DNA of 64,000 bases from Myxococcus sp. CA023. Lineage in GTDB: Bacteria > Myxococcota > Myxococcia > Myxococcales > Myxococcaceae. The notes under the pieces were generated by a model. It saw only the letters and a program-made list of their open reading frames with translations. It searched no databases and was not told where the DNA came from. The stretch is taken from the NCBI RefSeq assembly GCF_010998615.1, contig NZ_JAAEAH010000040.1, positions 19,085 through 83,084 of the forward strand. Direction: 5' to 3'. The first letter of the stretch is position 1. Every line of letters begins with the position of its first letter. Positions 36,786 through 46,865 of this stretch are shown piece by piece. A program made the translations under genes and the position numbers.

Positions 36786-37652
36786 ATGGCCATGTCCATG
36801 CCCCAGGTTCCCATGCCCATGCGCCGACGTTCGGGCCCCATCCTCGTTCTCGCCGCCGTCGTGCTGCTCAGCGGAGCCGCGCCGGAAAATGCCCAGGAGC
36901 AGGTGCTGGGGGCAGCGGAAAGCGACCCGCGCATCGAGGCCGTGGCGATGCCGTGCAAGAGGGGCCAGCGTGCGCTGCGCGTTCGCCGCGGCGACGCGAA
37001 GCGCACGGCGACACTGTCCGAGCCGTATGATGCGCTCACGTGCGACGTGGCGAAGGCCACGGCGCCTGGATGGAGTTGGACCGGTGGCGATGAGTCGACA
37101 TCCTGGGCCCTCCAACTCCGGGCCGTGGACCTCCAGGGAGGGCCGACGGCGCTTCTCATCACCCACGCGGCCGGCTACGAACATGTGCACCGCCAGCATG
37201 CCCTGTTCCTCGCGGACGCGAAGGGCGTGACCCGGGCCTGGGAAGGGACCGAGGGGCAGGGCCCCACATACTCCAGCGTGGAGGTCCAGGACGGCCGGCT
37301 CCTCTTCTCACGCACACTCGACATCGGCGTGGGAGAGTCGGCGGACAGCTGGGCCCTCTCCGAGCTGCGCTGGGACGCGGGACGGAAGAAGGTGGTGGAG
37401 CGGCCCGCCGAAGCCTGGGCCGTCATCCTCCGTACGGAGGACTCGGTGCCGGCGGCCCGCGCGGCCGAGGCGCAACTGGAAGCGGACTGCAAGGGCTCGA
37501 CGCTGCTCATGGTGGACACCAACGACTTCGCGCGGCTCACCCGGGACAAGTGGGTGGTGGCCAGCTTCCTGCCGTCAAGGCAGGGCGCCGAGGCTGCGCT
37601 CAGGCGGCTGCGGCCTTGCGCACCGGACGCGTACCTCAAGCGCGTCCAGTGA
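36786..37652 (+). CDS. Secreted protein of unknown function
   Basis: This 288-residue protein has a signal segment (ILVLAAVVLLSGAAP) after a Met/Pro-rich start (MAMSMPQVPMPMRRR). The mature part has four Cys and a C-terminal region (AWAVILRTEDSVPAARAAEA, then WVVASFLPSRQGAEAALRRL) that looks like an alpha/beta repeat of the SPOR type, though not clearly enough to call. GGAGG precedes the chosen ATG; the frame is open further upstream. Confidence 0.72.
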   Translation: MAMSMPQVPMPMRRRSGPILVLAAVVLLSGAAPENAQEQVLGAAESDPRIEAVAMPCKRGQRALRVRRGDAKRTATLSEPYDALTCDVAKATAPGWSWTGGDESTSWALQLRAVDLQGGPTALLITHAAGYEHVHRQHALFLADAKGVTRAWEGTEGQGPTYSSVEVQDGRLLFSRTLDIGVGESADSWALSELRWDAGRKKVVERPAEAWAVILRTEDSVPAARAAEAQLEADCKGSTLLMVDTNDFARLTRDKWVVASFLPSRQGAEAALRRLRPCAPDAYLKRVQ

Positions 37653-37769
37653 GTGCCGCCGCACGCGGTGGAGGCTCTGCTATCGGAGCTCGGCCCCGCA
37701 AGCTACGGCATGGCGCGCGTATTGACGCATCACCATCCCCGGTCGGATTCGACTAGAATCCCGCCTCTT

Positions 37770-38510
37770 ATGGAGCGGACCGGCGCAGCGGCAGTCATCA
37801 TCGGCAACGAGGTCTTGACGGCGAAGGTCCACGACCTGAACGGGCCGCATCTCATCAAACGCCTGCGCGAGGTGGGCATCCCGCTGCACTCGGTGGAGAC
37901 GGTCCTCGACGACGTGGACGCCATCGTGGACGCAGTGGCCCGGGCCCGGCGCAAGGCGCGGTACGTCTTCACCAGCGGCGGCATCGGCCCCACCCATGAC
38001 GACGTCACCGTGCGCGCGGTGGCCCTGGCCATGGGACGGAAGGTAGTTCGGCTGCAGGAGATGCTGGACCTCATCATGTCCCGTGCCACCGAGGAGCGGC
38101 AGGTGACGGCGGAAGGACTGCGGCTCGCCGATGCCCCGGAGGGCGCCGTGCTGCTTCCCCAGGCCGACATGTGGTTCCCCGTGCTCACGGTGGATGACAT
38201 CTTCCTGCTGCCCGGTGTGCCGCAGTTGTTCCGGATGCAGTTGGAGACGGTGCTCGCGCGGCTGAGCGGGTCGCCCGTGGCCGTGAGCTGCCTCTACCTC
38301 CGGCTGGGCGAAAGCGACATCGCCGCCGTGCTGGACCGGGTGGCGCTCGACATGCCGCACGTGGCCATCGGCTCCTACCCGGAGTTCGACCCGGACAAGG
38401 ACTACCGGGTGAAGGTGACGGTGGAGTCCGCCCAGCGCGGGCCCGTGGATGACGCGCTGACGCGCATCCTCACGGGCCTGCCGGAAGGCGCGGTGGTGCG
38501 GCGGGAGTAG
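37770..38510 (+). CDS. CinA/MoaB-like molybdopterin-binding domain protein
   Basis: This 246-residue protein has the CinA N-terminal (COG1058) fold: AAVIIGNEVLTAKVHDLNG, the FTSGGIGPTHDDVT phosphate-binding loop and FLLPGVPQLF. The C-terminal amidase domain of full CinA is absent. Such stand-alone proteins act in nucleotide or pterin metabolism; the substrate cannot be predicted. The ATG at 37770 was chosen because homology starts there, although the frame is open to 37653. It converges on the TPR gene with 25 bp between them. Confidence 0.88.
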   Translation: MERTGAAAVIIGNEVLTAKVHDLNGPHLIKRLREVGIPLHSVETVLDDVDAIVDAVARARRKARYVFTSGGIGPTHDDVTVRAVALAMGRKVVRLQEMLDLIMSRATEERQVTAEGLRLADAPEGAVLLPQADMWFPVLTVDDIFLLPGVPQLFRMQLETVLARLSGSPVAVSCLYLRLGESDIAAVLDRVALDMPHVAIGSYPEFDPDKDYRVKVTVESAQRGPVDDALTRILTGLPEGAVVRRE

Positions 38511-38535
38511 GGCTCCCGCCGCGTTCCGAAAGCGC

Positions 38536-41500
38536 CTACAGCCCCAGTCCCAGCCGCTGGCGCAGCCGGAAGAAGTCGTCCGTGAAGGCCCACGCCAGAA
38601 TCGTGCGCAGGCGCTCACCTTCGCGCACGGCCTGGATCATGGGCTCGGGCGTATCCAGCCGGGCACCCGCGAAGTTCGGGTCCTCGCGCAGCACCATGCC
38701 CAGGCCCACCGCCACATCGCCGCACATCAGCAGGCCCGCGCGGTCCGCCGAGTAGTCGATGGCCTCCAGCCAGGGCGCCAGGTCCACCTTCTGTGCGTCG
38801 CCCAGCGACATCGCCGGAATCTCCAGCGCCTTGAGCGCCTTGCGCGGGAAGGCCCGCTTGAGCTGCTTCACCGACTCGTCGTTACGCCGGCCCAGCGCGC
38901 TGAACTGCGGCGCGTGCAAGCGGACGGCGCTGCCGAAGAGGTCCGCCGTTTCGCCCTGTGACAGCTTCTCCAGCACCGCGGTCTTGTTGAGCAGCCCCAG
39001 CGCCGCGCGGCCCAGGAGGAACTTCTGCTCGCGCGCGTTGAAGCGCCGCACCACGTCCTGGCCAATGCACACCGACATGGGCTCCGTGGTCTCCAGCACC
39101 GTCAGCCCGCGTCGCGCTTGGTAGGCCTCGAAGCTCTCCACGCCGAACACCTGCGCCACGGCGCGGATGGCCTTGTACACGGCCGAGTCCGGCTTGAGCC
39201 GGTCCGCCTTCGGGTTGACGCCCACGATTTCGAAGTTGGGCGGGTACACCTTCTCCAGGTGCTCGCCCATCGCGCGCAGCACCTCGAGCAGCGGGCCCCG
39301 GGCCCCCGGGTGCATCAGCACCGAGTCCACATCCGTCTGCGTCAGCGCCTCGCGCGCCTCCTGCGCCAGCCGCGTGCGGGCCTCCATGTAGAAGGCCAGC
39401 TCCACCTCGTTGGCGGAGCGCAGGAAGTGCAGCGCCGCCGCCGCGCAGAACGCCTTGTCGAGCTGCTTCAGGCCCTCCCAGAGCTTGAACAGCGCGTGCA
39501 GGCTGTCCACCCGCGTCGGGTCCTGCCGGAGAATCTGCCGGTGCTCCTCGATGGCCATCGGCACCGATGACGAGTCCCGCGCGTACAGCTCCGCGAGCAC
39601 CGCGCGGGCCTGGAGGTTCGTGCCGTCACCATCCACCACCTGCCGGTACAGCGCGGTGGCGCGAGCAGGCTCGGACAGCGGACCCGCGTACAGGTCCGCG
39701 GCCCGCATCCGCAGCGTCGCGGCGCGCTTGGGCTCCACGGCCAGCTGGCCCGCGGCCTGGGCCTCCAGCAACTGCGCCAGCTCCGGCAGGTTCCGAGCGC
39801 GCTCGTAGAGGACCACCAACCGGTCCACGAGGGCGGGGTTGCCCGGGGACAGCTCCAGCGCGCGGCGGTAGAGCGGGGTGGCCGCGCCCGCATCCCCCAG
39901 CCCTTCGTCATACGTGCGCGCCAGCTCCAGCGTGAAGCGGGCCCGCGGCTCCGGCGGCAGCTCCTGCTGGAGCAGCTTGTGGAGGCAGTCCACCGCGCCC
40001 GCCCAGTTGCGCGCCTGCGTGTGAAGCCCGGCCAGGCGCTCCAGCGCCTCCAGGTGACGGGGCAGGGTGGCCAGCACCGTCTGGTAGTGCGCCGCGGCCC
40101 GGCTCGGATCATTGAGGTGCGACGCGTACAGGTTCCCCAGCGTCATGTGGAACTGCGCCAGGACGCGTGGGTCGCCACCCAGTTGCACGCGCTGGCTCAG
40201 CATGGCCGCGGCCTCGGGGTACTGCTGCGCCTCCAGCAACAGCGCGCCACGCAGCTCCAGAGCCTCCGGGTGCCCCGGCTGCGCGGACAGTGCCTTCTCC
40301 AGCAGGGCCAGCGCCCGCGCGCGGTCATTCAGCGCGGTGTGGTGCAGCCGCGCCGCGCTGACGAACGCCGTGGCCGCAGCCAGTCCGTCCCGTTGCGCAA
40401 GCTTCGCTTCGGCGCGCCGCTCCTGCAGGGCCGCCAGGTCCGCGGAGCCTCCACGCTGCGCCAGCAGCTCCTCCAGGCCCGCCTGGGCGCCCGCGTGCAG
40501 CGGATCCTTCTCCAGCGCCTGCCGGTACAGCGCCGTGGCGCCGTCCGCGTCATTCAGCCGGCCCACGGCCAGCTTCGCCGCGCCGATGAACGCCTCGATG
40601 GCGCCACGCGGATCGCGCGACACCCGGGCCTCGGCCTCCAGGGCGGCGCGGGCTCCCGCGAAGTCGCCCCGCTTCAAGGCCACACGGCGAGCTCCCTGCA
40701 TCGCGGGCAGGCACTGCGACTGGAGCTCCAGGGCCTGCCGGTACAGCGCCGCCGCCCTCTCCAAGTCGTTGAAGCGCGTGTCCGCCAGCTCGGCGGTGCG
40801 CAGCAGCATCTCCAGGGCCTCGTCGGCGTCCTGCGCGGATGCCAGCCGCATGGTGTACAGGCGCGCCAGCCCCGCGGCGTCACCCGCTTGCCGCAGGCCG
40901 CGCTCCAACACGAAGGCCAGCCGCGCATCGCCCGGGTCGGCCTCGAATGCGCGCTTGTAGGCCTCCAGCGTGCCCTCGGCGGGGCTCTTGTCCAGGTCCA
41001 CCGCGGCGGACAGCCGCAGGGCCATGGCCAGCCGCGGGTCATTCACCCGGTCGGCGATGCGCTGGCGCAGCTCGGCGCGGCGCGGCCGGTCCGAGGCGCG
41101 GATGCGCTCCAGCAGCGTGAGGGCGGTGAGGTTGCCGGCGTCCAGCGCCAGCACGGCCTCGCAGCACTGGGCCGCGCGGGAGGGCTCCTGGAAGCGGTCC
41201 AGGTACAGCCGCGCCAGCTTCAGGTACGCCGTCACCTTCGCCGCGGACGTGCTGCCCACCTGCGTCTCGCGGTCCAGGATGCCGACCAGCTCCTTCACGT
41301 TGTCCTGCGCCAGGTACAGCCGCTCCAGCGCGCGAAGCGTGGCGGCATGGGCCGGCGTCAGGCGCAGCACCTCTTGATACGTGTCGATGGCCAGCTCGGG
41401 CCGAAGCAGCTGCTCCTCCCAGATGGCCGCCGCCTGGTAGAGGGCGTTGGCGCGCTCCAGCGGGTCGGTGCGGTTGGCGGCTTCGGCGCGCAGCACCTCC

Positions 41501-43614
41501 ACCAGGCTCTCCCATGCGGCCTGCGCGCGGTAGATGCGGGCCAGCGCGCGCAGCGCCGGGAAGTAGCTGGGCGCCAGCATCAGCGCCTCGTTGTACGAAG
41601 CGATGGCCTCGTTGTCCTGGTTCAGCCGCTGCTCGTACAACTCGCCAATCTTGTAGATGAGCGCGGCGGCCTGCTCGGTGGAGGCGGAGCTCTCCGACTC
41701 CGCCCGGTACATGTCCACCAGCTTCTCCCACCGGCCATCCTGCGCGTACAGCCGGCCCAGCGCCTTGAGCGCGGGGAGGTATGACGGGGACAGCGCCAGC
41801 ACGCGCTCATAGGCGGAGATGGCGCCCGCGCGGTCCTTGAGGTTCTCGTCGAGAATCTCCGCGTTGCGGTGTAGCAGCGACAGCACCTGCTTGGTGTCAC
41901 CCGCGAGCGACGCCTCTAGGTCGTGCGTCTCCAGCAGCTCGCGGAAGCGGCTGGCCCGCTCGTAGAGCCGCGCGAGGTTGCGGATGGTGGGCAGGTGGTC
42001 CGACGCAAGGTCGAGGATGCGCTTCATGCACTCGATGGCGTGGTCCAGGTCGCCCAGGCGGTCTTCGTACACCACCGCCATCTTGTTCAACGTGGTGATG
42101 AGCTGATCCCGGTCGCTCGTCTGGAGCAGGTCCTGCTCATACATCGCCACCAGCTCCGCGAAGCGGCCCTGGCGCTCGTAGAGGCGCGTGAGGGCCTTCT
42201 GCGCGGGGAGGTAGCCCGGCTGCAGCTGGAGGCAGGCGTTGTAGCGGGAGATGGCGTCCTCCTGCCGCCCCAGCCGCTCCTCCAGGATTTCGGCCGCCTT
42301 GTACATGCGCGCGGCCTTCTGCTTCGCGTCCTCGGCGGCGGCGACCTCCGCGTCGAAGACGGAGACCAGCCGCTCCCAGTCCTGCATGCGGTAGTACAGC
42401 TTGCCCAGGCCCGCCAGCGCTGCCGCGTGGCCGGGAATGCGGGCGACAATGGCCTGATACCGCGCCGCCGCGTCCGACTCGCGCTTGAGGACCTCCTCGT
42501 ACAGCGCCGCCAGCCGGAGGTTGGTGGCCACCAGCTCGCTCTCGTCGTTGAGCGAGCCCACGCGCGCCAGCAGCACGTCCGACAGCTCCTCGAAGCGGCC
42601 TTGCGTCTCGTAGATGCCGGCCAACTCGCTCAGCACCAGCGGTTCGTTGGGGGACACCTGCCGCGCGGCGAGCAGCGCGGCCAGCGCGTCGTCCTTGCGG
42701 TCGTTGCGCTCGTAGACCTTGGCAATCTGCAGGTACGCGGGCGCCGCCTGCGCGCCCAGCGCGGCCGCCTCCGCACCCAGCGCGGCGAGCAGCTCATCCA
42801 CGCGGCCCTCGCGCTCGGCCAGCCGCTTCATGGCCGCCAGGAGCTGGAGGTCCGACCGGTCCAGCGCGAAGGCTTCGCGGAACAGGGCCGCGGCGCCTTC
42901 CTTCTGCTTCAGCCGCTCTTCCAGCAGCAGGCCCGCGGCGGTGAGGTAGTGCGCGCGCAGCGAAGGCTGCTGCACGGCGGCGGCGATCAGCCGGTATACC
43001 TCCACCAGCGCAAGCGCGTCGTTGCGCGCGGCGTAGACGGACTCGAGCTGGGTGAGGACCACGACGTCCGTGGGCCGGCGCTCCAGGCACTGCTTCAGGC
43101 TCGCGGCGGACTCCTCGTCCCGCGACAGGCGCTCCTGGAGGATGATGCCCTTCTCGAAGAGCAGCGCGGCCTGATGGCGCGCGTCGTCGGTGGCCGCCAG
43201 CTCCGCATCCATCAACTGGAGCACCATCTGCCAGTTGCCCACGTCCGCGAAGAGCCGGCGGGCGGCGCGGATGTTGACGAGGTAGCGCGGCGCCAGCTTG
43301 TACGCGTTCTGGAACGCCACCGCGGCGTTGCGCGGATTCTTGAGCGGCTCCTCCCAGAGCAGGCCCACCTCGTGGAAGAGCAGCGCCGCCGCGTGGGGCT
43401 CCGCGGTGCTGAGGGCCTTGGCCTCGCGCTCCAGGGATGCGATGCGCTCGCGCGCTTCATCCTCGGCGCGGGTGTTCGCGGCAGCCGAGGGGGCGGTGGT
43501 CGCGGCCTGGGCCTGCGTCTCCGTGACCGGAGCGTTCGGGCTCGCGGGCGCGCCAGACACAGGCAGGGGGGCCACGGGAACAGTGGTCCTCGGGACGTCG
43601 TTGCGCTCGCTCAT
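38536..43614 (-). CDS. Giant tetratricopeptide-repeat protein (1692 residues)
   Basis: After a low-complexity Pro/Ala/Thr start of about 60 residues, the protein is built from some three dozen TPR-like helix pairs of 33-39 residues (for example YLPALKALGRLYAQDGRWEK, YFPALRALARIYRAQAAWES). A globular C-terminal domain of about 250 residues follows, beginning near AVYKAIRAVAQVFGVE. There is no signal peptide or membrane helix, so it should be a cytosolic scaffold. Large TPR proteins of this kind are common in myxobacteria, including motility factors, but no specific one can be named. Confidence 0.85.
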   Translation of the reverse strand: MSERNDVPRTTVPVAPLPVSGAPASPNAPVTETQAQAATTAPSAAANTRAEDEARERIASLEREAKALSTAEPHAAALLFHEVGLLWEEPLKNPRNAAVAFQNAYKLAPRYLVNIRAARRLFADVGNWQMVLQLMDAELAATDDARHQAALLFEKGIILQERLSRDEESAASLKQCLERRPTDVVVLTQLESVYAARNDALALVEVYRLIAAAVQQPSLRAHYLTAAGLLLEERLKQKEGAAALFREAFALDRSDLQLLAAMKRLAEREGRVDELLAALGAEAAALGAQAAPAYLQIAKVYERNDRKDDALAALLAARQVSPNEPLVLSELAGIYETQGRFEELSDVLLARVGSLNDESELVATNLRLAALYEEVLKRESDAAARYQAIVARIPGHAAALAGLGKLYYRMQDWERLVSVFDAEVAAAEDAKQKAARMYKAAEILEERLGRQEDAISRYNACLQLQPGYLPAQKALTRLYERQGRFAELVAMYEQDLLQTSDRDQLITTLNKMAVVYEDRLGDLDHAIECMKRILDLASDHLPTIRNLARLYERASRFRELLETHDLEASLAGDTKQVLSLLHRNAEILDENLKDRAGAISAYERVLALSPSYLPALKALGRLYAQDGRWEKLVDMYRAESESSASTEQAAALIYKIGELYEQRLNQDNEAIASYNEALMLAPSYFPALRALARIYRAQAAWESLVEVLRAEAANRTDPLERANALYQAAAIWEEQLLRPELAIDTYQEVLRLTPAHAATLRALERLYLAQDNVKELVGILDRETQVGSTSAAKVTAYLKLARLYLDRFQEPSRAAQCCEAVLALDAGNLTALTLLERIRASDRPRRAELRQRIADRVNDPRLAMALRLSAAVDLDKSPAEGTLEAYKRAFEADPGDARLAFVLERGLRQAGDAAGLARLYTMRLASAQDADEALEMLLRTAELADTRFNDLERAAALYRQALELQSQCLPAMQGARRVALKRGDFAGARAALEAEARVSRDPRGAIEAFIGAAKLAVGRLNDADGATALYRQALEKDPLHAGAQAGLEELLAQRGGSADLAALQERRAEAKLAQRDGLAAATAFVSAARLHHTALNDRARALALLEKALSAQPGHPEALELRGALLLEAQQYPEAAAMLSQRVQLGGDPRVLAQFHMTLGNLYASHLNDPSRAAAHYQTVLATLPRHLEALERLAGLHTQARNWAGAVDCLHKLLQQELPPEPRARFTLELARTYDEGLGDAGAATPLYRRALELSPGNPALVDRLVVLYERARNLPELAQLLEAQAAGQLAVEPKRAATLRMRAADLYAGPLSEPARATALYRQVVDGDGTNLQARAVLAELYARDSSSVPMAIEEHRQILRQDPTRVDSLHALFKLWEGLKQLDKAFCAAAALHFLRSANEVELAFYMEARTRLAQEAREALTQTDVDSVLMHPGARGPLLEVLRAMGEHLEKVYPPNFEIVGVNPKADRLKPDSAVYKAIRAVAQVFGVESFEAYQARRGLTVLETTEPMSVCIGQDVVRRFNAREQKFLLGRAALGLLNKTAVLEKLSQGETADLFGSAVRLHAPQFSALGRRNDESVKQLKRAFPRKALKALEIPAMSLGDAQKVDLAPWLEAIDYSADRAGLLMCGDVAVGLGMVLREDPNFAGARLDTPEPMIQAVREGERLRTILAWAFTDDFFRLRQRLGLGL

Positions 43615-43778
43615 GGAAAGCCGGCTCCGAATGGCCAATGCGGGGGAGGAGGGACTGGCCGTCGCCGGTCGTAACATGCGCTTAGCCGGTCCCTCAACTT
43701 CCCGTCTTTCCTGGCGATTTGGGTGCCAGCCACCCCAGGGGGCGGGCAGGCGGACCCTGCCTTGGAGCAACGCGGCGC

Positions 43779-44330
43779 CTACTTCCGCCGAGCGCGCCAC
43801 TCGTCGCGGTTCTGCCCCCAGCGGTCGACGCGGATCGTGTCGTACGGCGGTGGCATGTGTGCCTGTCCCAGCACGCGCGACCCCAGCCGGAGCGCGACCT
43901 GCTGGGACGGGGTGTTCTCCGGCACGATGCAGTGGATGACGTCGGTCCAGCCGAGGTGGTCGAAGGCCCAGTCCATGGTCGCCGCTGTCGCCTCCGTGGC
44001 GTAGCCCCGGCCCCAGTACTCGCGGAGCAGGCCCCAGCCAATCTCCGTTCCCGGCCAGCCCTCCGGCTTCCACGGGCCCACTCGCCCCACCCACGCGCCC
44101 GTGGACTTCTCCAGCACGGAGAACATCGCGAAGCCCTGGATCGACCACGAGCCCGCCAGCACACACAGGTTGCGCCACGCCATCGCGCGCGGCTGCACCC
44201 CTCCGATGAAACGCGCCGACTCCGGGTCGGCCGACAGCGCCGCGAAGCCATCCAGGTCCTCGGCCAGGGGAGGCCGGAGGATGAGACGCTGTGTTTCGAT
44301 CATGGGGCCATTGCTCGCCAGGTGAGACAT
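43779..44330 (-). CDS. GNAT-family N-acetyltransferase (RimJ-like)
   Basis: This 183-residue protein has the RimJ/RimL-type layout: IETQRLILRPPLAEDLDGF, a central strand GAWVGRVGPWK, the acetyl-CoA-binding EYWGRGYATEATAATMDWAF and VPENTPSQQVALRLGSRVLG. It probably acetylates a protein N terminus or a small molecule. The ATG at 44330 was chosen for its AAAGG at good spacing; ATG codons at 44354 and 44303 are alternatives. Confidence 0.9.
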   Translation of the reverse strand: MSHLASNGPMIETQRLILRPPLAEDLDGFAALSADPESARFIGGVQPRAMAWRNLCVLAGSWSIQGFAMFSVLEKSTGAWVGRVGPWKPEGWPGTEIGWGLLREYWGRGYATEATAATMDWAFDHLGWTDVIHCIVPENTPSQQVALRLGSRVLGQAHMPPPYDTIRVDRWGQNRDEWRARRK

Positions 44331-44475
44331 TTCAAGCGCCTTTATGTTTGGCATTGAATTCGAACCGCCAGTCGGCCGCGAATGAGACCGCCTGGCGGGA
44401 ACGACCGCATCATTCGGCTCCTCCTGGGTGAGGGAATGACAGTCCTTCAACCCAGGAGAAGCCGTCAAATGACGT

Positions 44476-46620
44476 CTACCAGATGCGGACGCGCTGCTCG
44501 GGAGTCAGGAACAGCGTCTGCCCGGGCTTGACATCGAACGCGCCATACCAGGCATCGAGGTTGCGCACGGTGGCGGTGCGGTACGGGCCCGGCGCGTGGC
44601 CGTCCGTCATGATGATGCGGCGCAGGTACGGCTCGCGGTAGTTGGCGCGCCACACCTGACCGAAGCCGAGGAAGAAGCGCTGGTCACCGGTGTAGCCGTC
44701 GATGACAGGCGCGGGCTTGCCGCCCAGGGAGAGCTGGTAGGCGTCATAGGCCACCGCCACCCCCGCCATGTCCGCGATGTTTTCACCCAGCGTCAGTTCG
44801 CCATTCACAGACAGGTCCGGCAGCGGGCGGTAGGCGTTGTACTGGGCCGCCAGGGCCTTCCCCGCGGCCTGGAACTTCGCTTCGTCCTCCTTCGTCCACC
44901 AGTTCTCCAGCTTGCCGCGCGCGTCGAACTTGGCGCCCACGTCGTCGAAGCTGTGGACGATTTCGTGGCCGATGACCGCGCCGATGCCGCCGTAGTTGAC
45001 GGCCGGGTCCGCGTTCGCGTCGAAGAAGGGCGGCTGCAGGATGGCGGCCGGGAAGATGATGGAGTTCTGCTGCGGTGAGTTCAGCGCGTTCACCAACTGC
45101 GGGACCATGTACCACTCCTTCCGGTCCACGGGCTGGCCCAGCTTGGCGATGTTGCGCTGGTACTCGAAGCGGATGGCGCGCTCGGCGTTGCCGTAGGCGT
45201 CACCGGCCACGATGTCGAGCCCCGAGTAGTCACGCCACTTCTCCGGGTGACCGATGCTTGCCTGGAGCGAGCCCACCTTCTCCTTGGCGCGGGTCCGCGT
45301 GTCGGGCGACATCCACGTCAGCGCGTCGATGCGCTTCTCGAACGCGGTGATGATGTTGCGGACCATGGCCTCCGCTTCCGCCTTCACCTCCGGCGGGAAG
45401 TACTTCGCGACATAGAGCTTGCCCACCGCCTCGCCCATGGAGAGGTTGGTGGTGTCCACGCCACGCTTCCAGCGCTCCTTCTGGGCGGGCGTTCCGCTCA
45501 ACGTCTTGCCGTTGAAGGCGAAGCTCTCGTCAACGAAGGCCTTGGGCAGGTACGGGGCCGCGCGGGCCACCGCGTGGAAGGCCAGGTAGTCCTTCCACGC
45601 CTGCAGGGGCTCGCTCTGGGCGAGCTTCGACAGGGCCGTCAGCGCGCTCGGCTGCCAGACGATGACCTGCTCCTGCGTGCCCAGGCCCGCGGCGTCGAAG
45701 AACTCCTTCCAGGCGAGGCCGGGCGCGCGCTTCACGAACTCCGCGCGCGGCCAGGGGTTGTTCGCCTTGGAGATGTCCCGCGTGTCGACCTGCGACACGT
45801 GCGCCTGGGCCATCTTCCGCTCCAGGGCGAAGACGCGACCCGCGCGGGTCTCCACGTCATCGAAGCCGGCCAGCTTCAGCATGGCCGCGATGTGGGCCTG
45901 GTAGCGCTTGCGCAGCTCGGTGAAGCGTGGGTTGTCGGCCAGGTAGTAGTCCCGGTCGGGCAGCCACAGGCCGCCTTGCAGCAGGTAGGGGGCATAGCGC
46001 GACGGCTCGTTCAGGTCCTCGGCCACCCAGAGGCCGAAGAGCCGGTCCGTGGTGACGTCGCCCATGTTGAGCGCGTCCACGTCCGCGCGGAGGGTGGCGC
46101 CCAGCACCGTGGCCAGTTGCTTGCGCTGCCCGATGGCGGCGATGCGCTCCAACTCCGGCTTGAGCGGCGCCACGCCCTTGGCCTCGATGGCCGCCTCATC
46201 CATGAAGCTGGCGAAGATGTCGCCCACCTTCCGGGCTTCGCTGCCCTCGGGGGCCTGGCGCTGCGCCTCGATGAGCTCGCGGTTGTGCTGGTCCGCCTGC
46301 TCCGCCAGCGTGGTGAACATGTTGTAGCTGGAGCGGTCCGGCGGAATCTCCGTCCGCTTCACCCAGGTGCCGTTGGCGAAGCCGTAGAAGTCATTGCCCG
46401 GCACGATGTCGCGGTCCATGCCGGCGGTGTCGAAGCCGAAGGTCCCATACGTGGGCTTCGGCTTGGACGCGGGCGCCTCGGCGGGCGCCGTGGCGACAGG
46501 CGCGGGCGGTTCTGCTTTCTCCGCGGAGGTGGAAGACGCGCAGGAGGTGAGCAGCGCAGTGGTGCACGCGGAGACCAGCACATGCCTGGCGCCGGGGAAA
46601 CGTCGATGGGGATGTGTCAA
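44476..46620 (-). CDS. M13-family zinc metallopeptidase lipoprotein (neprilysin-like)
   Basis: This 714-residue peptidase has a lipoprotein signal (HVLVSACTTALLTSCASST). It carries the catalytic HEIVHSFDD motif in IGAVIGHEIVHSFDD, the third zinc ligand in GENIADMAG, and the C-terminal RIW ending typical of M13 enzymes. It should degrade peptides at the cell surface. The start is a TTG at 46620 with AGGAG six bases upstream, which gives a standard lipoprotein leader. The frame remains open to 46719 without such a signal. Confidence 0.92.
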   Translation of the reverse strand: MTHPHRRFPGARHVLVSACTTALLTSCASSTSAEKAEPPAPVATAPAEAPASKPKPTYGTFGFDTAGMDRDIVPGNDFYGFANGTWVKRTEIPPDRSSYNMFTTLAEQADQHNRELIEAQRQAPEGSEARKVGDIFASFMDEAAIEAKGVAPLKPELERIAAIGQRKQLATVLGATLRADVDALNMGDVTTDRLFGLWVAEDLNEPSRYAPYLLQGGLWLPDRDYYLADNPRFTELRKRYQAHIAAMLKLAGFDDVETRAGRVFALERKMAQAHVSQVDTRDISKANNPWPRAEFVKRAPGLAWKEFFDAAGLGTQEQVIVWQPSALTALSKLAQSEPLQAWKDYLAFHAVARAAPYLPKAFVDESFAFNGKTLSGTPAQKERWKRGVDTTNLSMGEAVGKLYVAKYFPPEVKAEAEAMVRNIITAFEKRIDALTWMSPDTRTRAKEKVGSLQASIGHPEKWRDYSGLDIVAGDAYGNAERAIRFEYQRNIAKLGQPVDRKEWYMVPQLVNALNSPQQNSIIFPAAILQPPFFDANADPAVNYGGIGAVIGHEIVHSFDDVGAKFDARGKLENWWTKEDEAKFQAAGKALAAQYNAYRPLPDLSVNGELTLGENIADMAGVAVAYDAYQLSLGGKPAPVIDGYTGDQRFFLGFGQVWRANYREPYLRRIIMTDGHAPGPYRTATVRNLDAWYGAFDVKPGQTLFLTPEQRVRIW

Positions 46621-46865
46621 GGATTGCTCCTGAAACAGGGGGCTGCGAGCCGAAGACCGGGGATATAGACGGTCTGGCGTGTGAAGGCGCGGACCGAACA
46701 ACGGATTCGGCGGTTTCATCCCGAGCGGGCGGACCTTTCGCCCGGACCGGCTCCGCCACAGTCGCCGAACGGCCGGGCTGTACCCGAGGGGCGCGTGACG
46801 GACGCCTAGGTTTGCAGGGAGCCGGGGCCGCGATGTGTCCGCGCCCCGACATCCAGGAGGCTCCC
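46621..46865. other. Divergent promoter region between the M13 peptidase and the DUF4136 lipoprotein
   Basis: This stretch of 245 bp contains no gene. It must hold both promoters, but I found no convincing -35/-10 pair or dyad in it. Confidence 0.4.
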
